Assembly: GCA_963845265.1 (NCBI GenBank)
Contig: CAWJRN010000003.1
Coordinates: forward strand, 124,001-188,000
Source: DYRB01 sp963845265
GTDB taxonomy: Bacteria; Pseudomonadota; Gammaproteobacteria; Chromatiales; Chromatiaceae
Length of the DNA stretch: 64,000 bases
Reading direction: 5' to 3'
Made by a program: the position numbers and the translations under genes
Part shown: piece after piece, positions 58,664 to 64,000 of the stretch
How positions within the stretch are numbered: the stretch's first letter is position 1
How the letters are laid out: the number at the start of each line of letters is the position of its first letter
The notes under the pieces: model-generated
Seen by the model: only the letters and a program-made list of their open reading frames with translations
Told to the model about the DNA's origin: nothing
The model's database searches: none

Positions 58664-60996
58664 GTCCGCCGCGCAAGGATGGCGGAAAAGATCAGGGCGA
58701 GGATAGCGCCGGGACCGACCGTGGAGCCGATGGCGCTCAGTACCGGCACGCTGGAAAACCCCAGGATGCCAAAGCCGACTAGGGTCGTGCTGACCGCCAG
58801 CGACAGAGAGGCCAGCGTGCGCGCCGAGATGCCCCCTCCGGCAGCCCCCCGGTCGAAGAACAGGGCGTAGTTGGAACCGACGGCCACCACCAGCAGCATG
58901 CCCACCAAGTGCAGGATCGTGAGTTGTTGACCGGCAAGGACCAGACCGGCGATGACCACCGCGACGGCCGCGACCAGTGGGGCAGCGATGCGGAACACCC
59001 GTGCAGGGGAACGGGTGACGGCAAACAGCAAGCCGAGGATCGCGGCCAAGCCCGCGAGCGACAGCTGAATGGCCTCGCGCAGGTAGCCCTCGTACAGGCG
59101 GTTGGACTCGCCCTTGATGTCCACAAAATGGACGCCGGCCAACCCCGACTCTTCAAAGGCAGCTCGCACTCGTTCCTCATTCAGACCCTGATCGGACGTG
59201 TCCCGTAGCGGCAGCAAGGCGGTCCATCGCCCCTCTGACCGCACCAGCAAAGCATCCACCCCCTCCGCCAGGGACGTGCCTTGGATGTCGCTCACGCTCA
59301 AGGTCGCCTGGCCGCGGGCCTTCGCCACGTCTGCAAAGAACGGCTCGAAGCGATCCGGCTGCAAGGGCAGTCCGGCAATGGCGGTCTTGAAACGCCGACG
59401 CAGTTCGTCGTCCGGCGGCAGGCTGGCTCGGCGCTGGCTCTGGGTCGCCTGGCTGGGCAGGTACAAGGCCGGACTCTCGAACCCGCCGATAACACCTGCG
59501 GCTTCCAGCCGCCGGAGAGTCGCCGCAACGCGTTCGCTGTTCGCGAGCACCGCCTCCTGCCCGGCGGCAGTCACCACCACCAGGTAGCGCACGTCCGGGG
59601 CACCCAGGTCGGCCCTCATGGTCATGTCGAGGACCTGATCGGCGACAGGCACTGGACTCAGGGCCGCTAGCTCTCGACTCCACAGGTCGCCATGCTTCGC
59701 CATGAGCACGATGCCGGCGGCCACGAACAGACCCAGTACGGCCCAACGCAGTCGGCCCGCCCGTTCGACCCAAACACCAAGGCGTCGGCCGAAGGCACTG
59801 ACATCGTGCACACGGAGGTCCCGCGGCAAGAGATGCGGGAGCACGAAACGGGTCACCAGGGCGGCGGTAACCAACCCGGTGATGGCGTAGAGGCCCAGCT
59901 GGGCCAAGCCGGGGAAGCTGGAAAAGAGCAACGAGGCAAAGCCGAACACGGAGGTGAGCACACCGATACGAATCGTTGGCCAGAAGGCCTCAGTCCACTG
60001 GCTCTGCGGCTCGCTGACCGCGCCTTCCGCCCATTCCGACTGCATGAGGAGATAGATTGAGTAATCCACCGCCTCGCCGATCAGGGCGGCCCCGAAGCCG
60101 AGGGTGACACCGTGAACTACCCCGAATCCCAGACCGACTGCCGCCGCGCCGGCCAAAGCCCCGGACAGCACGGGCAACAGGCCCAACAGTAGCGCCGTCG
60201 GCGAACGGTAGACCAGCAAGAGAAGGGTAATGATGATCAGACCGCCGAGGCCGGAGAGGCGTATCACCTGCGTCTTGATCGCGGCCCGTGCCGCTACGGA
60301 GAACGGGCCGGGACCGGTCAGTGCCAGCCGCATGTTCGGCCTGGCCGCTGTCCGAAAGGCCGCTCGGATGGCCGCGACCGCCTCGGACTGCCCATCCGTA
60401 TCCGCCCCCTCGGCACGGGTGCGGGCCAGGAGCAAGGCACGTTGACCGTCCCCAGAGACCCAGACCCCATCGGCCGTTTGCGGCCGATGGCTGCTGCCCA
60501 TGGTGTCCAGCAACTGCATGAACTCGCCGGTGGGATCGCGCGGCAGCAAGGCCTTGCTGAACAGGCCGGCGGAGGTAGCAAGCAGGTCGATGCTGTCCTG
60601 GACGCCAGCACGCAGGCCGTCCACCGTAAAACGGTCCGCATTCACTGCGGGGCTCAACAGATAGCGGTTCTCGAACAGGATCTCGCGGTCCCGCTCCAAC
60701 CCCGGCGCCTCGCCGTTGGCAATGTGCAGGAACTGGGAATCCGCGCGTAGGGTGGCGGCCAGGTTGCGGGAAGCGTGGGCGCGGGCCCCCTGGTCGCCCC
60801 CCTCGATGCCGATCAGGATCAGGCGCGAGGCGACTCCGGACTTGAGCTGATCGATGAGAAGCTGCTGCTCCTGAGTGGGGGCGCGCGGCAAAAAGGCTGA
60901 CAAATCCGCCGTGTAATTCGCCCGACTCACCAGCCAGAGACAAACGAACAGAAAGGCCAACCAAAGCGCAATGACTGCGCCGCCACGCCGTCTCAC
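58660..60996 (-). CDS. MMPL/RND-type exporter of aryl-polyene cluster
   Basis: A 778-residue inner-membrane transporter with about 12 transmembrane helices in two halves, each led by a helix and a large periplasmic loop (residues about 25-220 and 430-600). GFGAALIGEAVDYSIYLLMQ and LLVVAVGSNYALFFDRGA are the MMPL helix-4-type segments with membrane Asp/Tyr. Such exporters are fixed members of aryl-polyene loci and probably move the finished lipid-linked polyene out. Start and stop both overlap their neighbours by 4 bp (ATGA). Confidence 0.92.
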   Translation of the reverse strand: MRRRGGAVIALWLAFLFVCLWLVSRANYTADLSAFLPRAPTQEQQLLIDQLKSGVASRLILIGIEGGDQGARAHASRNLAATLRADSQFLHIANGEAPGLERDREILFENRYLLSPAVNADRFTVDGLRAGVQDSIDLLATSAGLFSKALLPRDPTGEFMQLLDTMGSSHRPQTADGVWVSGDGQRALLLARTRAEGADTDGQSEAVAAIRAAFRTAARPNMRLALTGPGPFSVAARAAIKTQVIRLSGLGGLIIITLLLLVYRSPTALLLGLLPVLSGALAGAAAVGLGFGVVHGVTLGFGAALIGEAVDYSIYLLMQSEWAEGAVSEPQSQWTEAFWPTIRIGVLTSVFGFASLLFSSFPGLAQLGLYAITGLVTAALVTRFVLPHLLPRDLRVHDVSAFGRRLGVWVERAGRLRWAVLGLFVAAGIVLMAKHGDLWSRELAALSPVPVADQVLDMTMRADLGAPDVRYLVVVTAAGQEAVLANSERVAATLRRLEAAGVIGGFESPALYLPSQATQSQRRASLPPDDELRRRFKTAIAGLPLQPDRFEPFFADVAKARGQATLSVSDIQGTSLAEGVDALLVRSEGRWTALLPLRDTSDQGLNEERVRAAFEESGLAGVHFVDIKGESNRLYEGYLREAIQLSLAGLAAILGLLFAVTRSPARVFRIAAPLVAAVAVVIAGLVLAGQQLTILHLVGMLLVVAVGSNYALFFDRGAAGGGISARTLASLSLAVSTTLVGFGILGFSSVPVLSAIGSTVGPGAILALIFSAILARRT

Positions 60997-61586
60997 CGCG
61001 AAGGTCCTTTCTGGACACTCATTACCGAGCGGTCCCCGTCGGCCTGCAGGATCTCGATCACCCGCACCTCGTCCCGCGCCCCCTCCATACGGATGCGGGT
61101 GATCACGCGGCCGACCCGCTCGTCTAGCGGCGTCAGCACCAGGGTCCAGCGTTCGCGAGTGCCTTCCAGACTTAGGTGATAGACCCGCTCCAGTGCCTTG
61201 CGGTCGCCCGCCAGGGTGGCGCGTATGCTCTCGATCATCCCTGCCACTTCCGGATAATCTCTGAGCTGCAGTACGTGCCTCTGCGTCTGCCGCTCGACGG
61301 TGAGCACGTCGCCGTCCAGCACCAGGGTTTCGACCTTCGGCCTAAGCGTGCGTTTCTCCAGGCGGCCGGGCGGAACGAACAACAGTTCACCCGACGACTC
61401 GATGGGCTGATCCAGGATAGACAGGTATTTCGTCTCGGTGAAGGTGGCCGCCCCGTGCTCGTTGTTGGCCAACGCGGCCATGAGCTGGCCGACGGTGAAC
61501 TGGGCAGCCAGCGCAGACAGACTGAAACCCAGGGTGAGAACCGTGAGCATCGCCCTCCCGGCCAAGTCGTACAGGGGACGGGTCAT
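60993..61586 (-). CDS. LolA-like outer-membrane lipoprotein carrier protein
   Basis: A 197-residue periplasmic protein with a signal peptide (about 1-27; MLTVLTLGFSLSALAA) and the LolA-like fold (FTVGQLMAALANNEHGAATFTETKYLS; SGELLFVPPGRLEKRTLRP; LEGTRERWTLVLTPLD). It is probably a shuttle for the polyene between inner and outer membrane. The ATG at 61586 overlaps the acyltransferase stop and was preferred over the longer open frame. Confidence 0.88.
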   Translation of the reverse strand: MTRPLYDLAGRAMLTVLTLGFSLSALAAQFTVGQLMAALANNEHGAATFTETKYLSILDQPIESSGELLFVPPGRLEKRTLRPKVETLVLDGDVLTVERQTQRHVLQLRDYPEVAGMIESIRATLAGDRKALERVYHLSLEGTRERWTLVLTPLDERVGRVITRIRMEGARDEVRVIEILQADGDRSVMSVQKGPSR

Positions 61587-62521
61587 GAGACGCCTGGGCT
61601 TCCGCCCGCCGGATGCCGCCAGAAATCGAAGAAATTTAACCAGTTGAATGGCTCGGCGCGACAATATCGCTCCAGACTGGCGGCATAGGCGGAGACTGCT
61701 TGGCGAATGGCGGCATCCCGCTCGGTGCGCTCAATGCCGGTGAAGTCGGCGAGAGGCTCGAAATGGACGGCATAACGGTTGCCGCCCAGATAGAGGCCGC
61801 ACATGAACAGCGCGGGACGCTTGAGCATGGCGGCCAAGCGCATGGGGCCAACAGGAAACGCGGCCGTTTCACCGAGAAATTGCACCGCCAGGGTGGGGTC
61901 GTCGCCCAGCGTGCGATCCCCCAACAGACCCAACACCATGCCCTCGTCCAGCCGGGCCTGCACTTGGAGCATGGAATCGAGCCGGCCCAGGGGAATGATG
62001 TCCTGCGCAGCAGCCGGATTGACGGCGGCCAGCGCGGCATTGATTTTGTGGGCATTTTCCTCGTACATCACCATCGCTACCCGCAGGCCTGGTCGTTGCC
62101 GGGCCACTGCGCGCACCACCTCGAAGCTCCCCATATGGGCCCCGATCAGAAAGGCGCCCCTCCCCGCGGCCAGCACGGCTTCGAACGCCTCCGCGCCGTG
62201 CACTTGGATGTCGAACAGCTCGAAACGGTCGTTGAGTAGGTATATGCGGTCGTGCGTGCAGGAGGCGAAGCTGTGGACATGCCTAAAGAGCTCGACCGGA
62301 CGCGGTGGCCGCCCAAGGGCACGCGTCAGATAGGCGCGGGACGCGCGCCGGGCAGCCGATGCAAAAAGCAGGAAATAGAGGCTGATGCCAAATAACACGA
62401 CGCGAGCCAGCCGGCGCCCCAGGCGCAGCGAGATCCAGGTCATCACGCGCAGCATGGCCATGTTGCTGCGCTCCGGGCGCCGCACCCATTCGGCCTGGCG
62501 AACGAAATCAGGAGCGCTCAC
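61583..62521 (-). CDS. LpxL/HtrB-type acyltransferase
   Basis: A 312-residue protein of the lysophospholipid acyltransferase superfamily with an N-terminal membrane helix (about 38-58). The HX4E active-site pair is His129/Glu134 (GAHMGSFE). The GLLGDRTLG and FPVGPMRLAAMLKRP segments match late lipid A acyltransferases. In this cluster it probably transfers the aryl-polyene acyl chain to its lipid or sugar acceptor. It overlaps both neighbours by 4 bp. Confidence 0.88.
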   Translation of the reverse strand: MSAPDFVRQAEWVRRPERSNMAMLRVMTWISLRLGRRLARVVLFGISLYFLLFASAARRASRAYLTRALGRPPRPVELFRHVHSFASCTHDRIYLLNDRFELFDIQVHGAEAFEAVLAAGRGAFLIGAHMGSFEVVRAVARQRPGLRVAMVMYEENAHKINAALAAVNPAAAQDIIPLGRLDSMLQVQARLDEGMVLGLLGDRTLGDDPTLAVQFLGETAAFPVGPMRLAAMLKRPALFMCGLYLGGNRYAVHFEPLADFTGIERTERDAAIRQAVSAYAASLERYCRAEPFNWLNFFDFWRHPAGGSPGVS

Positions 62522-62844
62522 GGCGCGCCATCCACTGGGTGGGTTGCTGCGAAGGCGATCATGCCACTGGCCGCAACCCGCTCACCCGTTACGACCTCGA
62601 AATGGAAAGTACCCGCTGCCGTAGCCGCATAGTTGAGGCGCAGGGCCGCGCCTGGCTGGATTGGGCTTGGAAACTTGGCCGACTTGATATGGCCGACGGC
62701 GAGCGCAAGTCCCTCGCGTGCGGCCAGCGCATGCAGGGCCTCGTCCAGCAACACCACGCCGGGCAGGATGGGATTGCCGGGGAAATGGCCGGCATAGGCA
62801 GGGTGATCGGCCGCAACGAACAGGGGCAGGCTCAGGCCCTTCAT
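62518..62844 (-). CDS. ApeI-like hotdog dehydratase
   Basis: A short 108-residue hotdog protein with AADHPAYAGHFPGNPILPGVVLLDEAL, the FabZ/ApeI-type active-site helix (His20 in GHFPG). It pairs with the ApeP-like gene at 54584; aryl-polyene systems use ApeI and ApeP together as the dehydratase. It lies between the AMP ligase and acyltransferase genes with 4-bp overlaps on both sides. Confidence 0.88.
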   Translation of the reverse strand: MKGLSLPLFVAADHPAYAGHFPGNPILPGVVLLDEALHALAAREGLALAVGHIKSAKFPSPIQPGAALRLNYAATAAGTFHFEVVTGERVAASGMIAFAATHPVDGAP

Positions 62845-64000
62845 GCCGGGGTGCCGTTTGCAGACCGGGACATCAAGGTCGCCAGAAGTGCCCGCGTGGC
62901 GTGGTCTGGCAACTTCCCGGCCGCGTTGCGTGGCAGGGCATCGACGAACAGCAGTGGTCGGGGCAGAAAGAAGGGGTCGATGCGTTCGCGCAGAGCCTGC
63001 TTGAGCGCGGCGGACGTCAACTCCGGCGCCACAACCAGGGCGGTCAGGCGGCGGACGCCTCCCGTAGCGTCATCACCCTCGTCCGGCGGCAGGAGAAAGA
63101 CGCCGTCCCGTACGCCCGGGATGGCGTTGAGCTGGTAATTGAGATAACCGAGGGAGGCCCGTTTGCCGGCGATGTTGACGAGGTCGGCATGTCGACCGTG
63201 GAGCAAGAAATGGGTCGGGTCCGCGTCAACGAGTTCAATGACGTCACTTAGGGGTGTCGGTACCTCGATGTGCCCGCCCTCTGCCCACACCGCCTCCCCC
63301 TCGCAACGCAGTCGGATATTTGAGAAGGTCTGCCAGGCTTCGCCCGCGGCGGTGCGTCGGGAAGCAAGTTGGCCCGTCTCGGTGCAGCCGTAGATCTCGA
63401 CCAACGGGGCCGAGAAGCGTGTCTCTGCCTCGACGGCCAGTGCTCGCGACAGGGGGGCGGTAGCGGACACCAGCAGGTCTGCGCCTGGCAGGGCAGTCTG
63501 CTCTACGAGGAGGGCGCGCAGGTGATGGGGCGTCGTGACCAACACCCGCGGTCGCGGCAACGCTTCCAGCTCCGCGCAGATGTCAGCCGGATAGAAGGGT
63601 CGTCCGGCGTGCAAGGCCGCGCCGCTTTGCAAGGGCATGAACACCGTGGATTCCAGACCGTACATGTGCTGGGCTGGCACCGTACCCACAATGGCGTGGT
63701 CGGGACTGACCCCCAAGCGTTCTGCCTCGGCCTGCACGTTGCGCACTAGACTGCCCCAGCGTTTGATATGGGGCTCCGGCAGGCCGGTGGATCCGGAAGT
63801 GAACACCTGGGCGATGACCTGCTCGCAGGAGATGTTAGGGATGGCGGCATTGGCGGCGGCCGGTGTCTTGTCCGGATAGCGGCAGATTGGCAAGTCCAGA
63901 GTCTCGGTATCCTGGTCGACGATACAGAAGACATCGGGCGCAATGCGTTGCATCTGCCGGACCATTTCCGGGGTGTAGGTGGAGGGCAGCAGGCTGACCC
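62841..64000 (-). CDS. AMP-dependent ligase (acyl-ACP/CoA synthetase) of aryl-polyene cluster, 5' end beyond window
   Basis: The visible 386 residues form the C-terminal two thirds of an ANL adenylating enzyme: TSGSTGLPEPHIKRW (P-loop), GTVPAQHMYGLES, LVEIYGCTETGQLASR (A5-like), LHGRHADLVNIAGKR (A7/A8) and LPRNAAGKL with the catalytic Lys (A10). It would activate the aryl starter acid for loading on the cluster's acyl carrier protein. The frame remains open at base 64000, so the apparent Met at 63965 is internal. The acyl carrier proteins expected nearby must lie beyond the edge. Confidence 0.88.
   Translation of the reverse strand, partial: VSLLPSTYTPEMVRQMQRIAPDVFCIVDQDTETLDLPICRYPDKTPAAANAAIPNISCEQVIAQVFTSGSTGLPEPHIKRWGSLVRNVQAEAERLGVSPDHAIVGTVPAQHMYGLESTVFMPLQSGAALHAGRPFYPADICAELEALPRPRVLVTTPHHLRALLVEQTALPGADLLVSATAPLSRALAVEAETRFSAPLVEIYGCTETGQLASRRTAAGEAWQTFSNIRLRCEGEAVWAEGGHIEVPTPLSDVIELVDADPTHFLLHGRHADLVNIAGKRASLGYLNYQLNAIPGVRDGVFLLPPDEGDDATGGVRRLTALVVAPELTSAALKQALRERIDPFFLPRPLLFVDALPRNAAGKLPDHATRALLATLMSRSANGTPA

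Noticed and set aside
48963..64000. Prophage or genomic island with integrase
   Set aside because: No integrase, transposase, tRNA-end duplication or phage gene was seen; the pigment cluster may be laterally acquired, but no boundary is visible.

Overview
This is a 64 kb piece of a GC-rich gammaproteobacterial chromosome. The gene order (tpiA-secG-tRNA-Leu-nuoA-N; mreBCD-mrdA-rodA-mltB-rlpA-dacA-dat-ybeD-lipB) is typical of gammaproteobacteria. The many short hairpin repeats between genes and the gene complement suggest a Chromatiaceae-like (purple sulfur or related) organism. That placement is an inference from style and synteny; no taxonomic marker gene was seen.

Layout. 1-2644: end of uppP, then smpB (reverse), tpiA, secG and tRNA-Leu(GAG) with a terminator. 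2747-17915: the whole 14-gene complex I operon nuoABCDEFGHIJKLMN, with a near-consensus promoter and structured repeats between nuoI/J, nuoK/L and nuoM/N. 18168-20032: gatA and gatC on the reverse strand. 20145-31478: the cell-shape and wall block mreBCD, mrdA, rodA, mltB, rlpA, dacA, then dat, ybeD and lipB; a 171-bp element with terminal inverted repeats sits between mreB and mreC. 31487-35593: a low-molecular-weight tyrosine phosphatase, class I fumarase, a small hypothetical, a secreted protein with a duplicated Cys module, and a DUF971-MoaD-like fusion. 35862-39283: DUF3300, DUF2950 and rhomboid genes. 39387-39538: a candidate structured small RNA. 39605-44806: a spermidine-synthase-like gene, hda, a WrbA-like flavoprotein, arsC-like, a periplasmic thioredoxin-fold protein, acyP, sfsA, a 59-residue protein and a GST. 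44835-48686: a GluR0-like ligand-gated channel, a stand-alone murE, repeat DNA and murI.

48963-64000 is the most distinctive region: an aryl-polyene (xanthomonadin-type) pigment cluster in two convergent operons. The forward operon has a flavin-dependent halogenase-like protein, a XanB2/FkbO-type chorismatase (expected source of a hydroxybenzoate starter), a MipA/OmpV outer-membrane protein, an acyltransferase and a GT2 glycosyltransferase. The reverse operon has an AMP ligase (running off the window), an ApeI-like dehydratase, an LpxL-type acyltransferase, a LolA-like carrier, an MMPL exporter, a polysaccharide deacetylase-like protein, a methyltransferase, a ketosynthase, a chain-length-factor ketosynthase, a second dehydratase and a ketoreductase. 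Together they would make, halogenate, glycosylate/acylate and export an aryl polyene to the outer membrane.

Three adjacent genes of the reverse operon (deacetylase, methyltransferase, ketosynthase) each appear to carry exactly one extra nucleotide, so the pathway is either decaying or the sequence has local indel errors. Two other genes, mreC and sfsA, have no ATG/GTG/TTG at the position where homology places the start.
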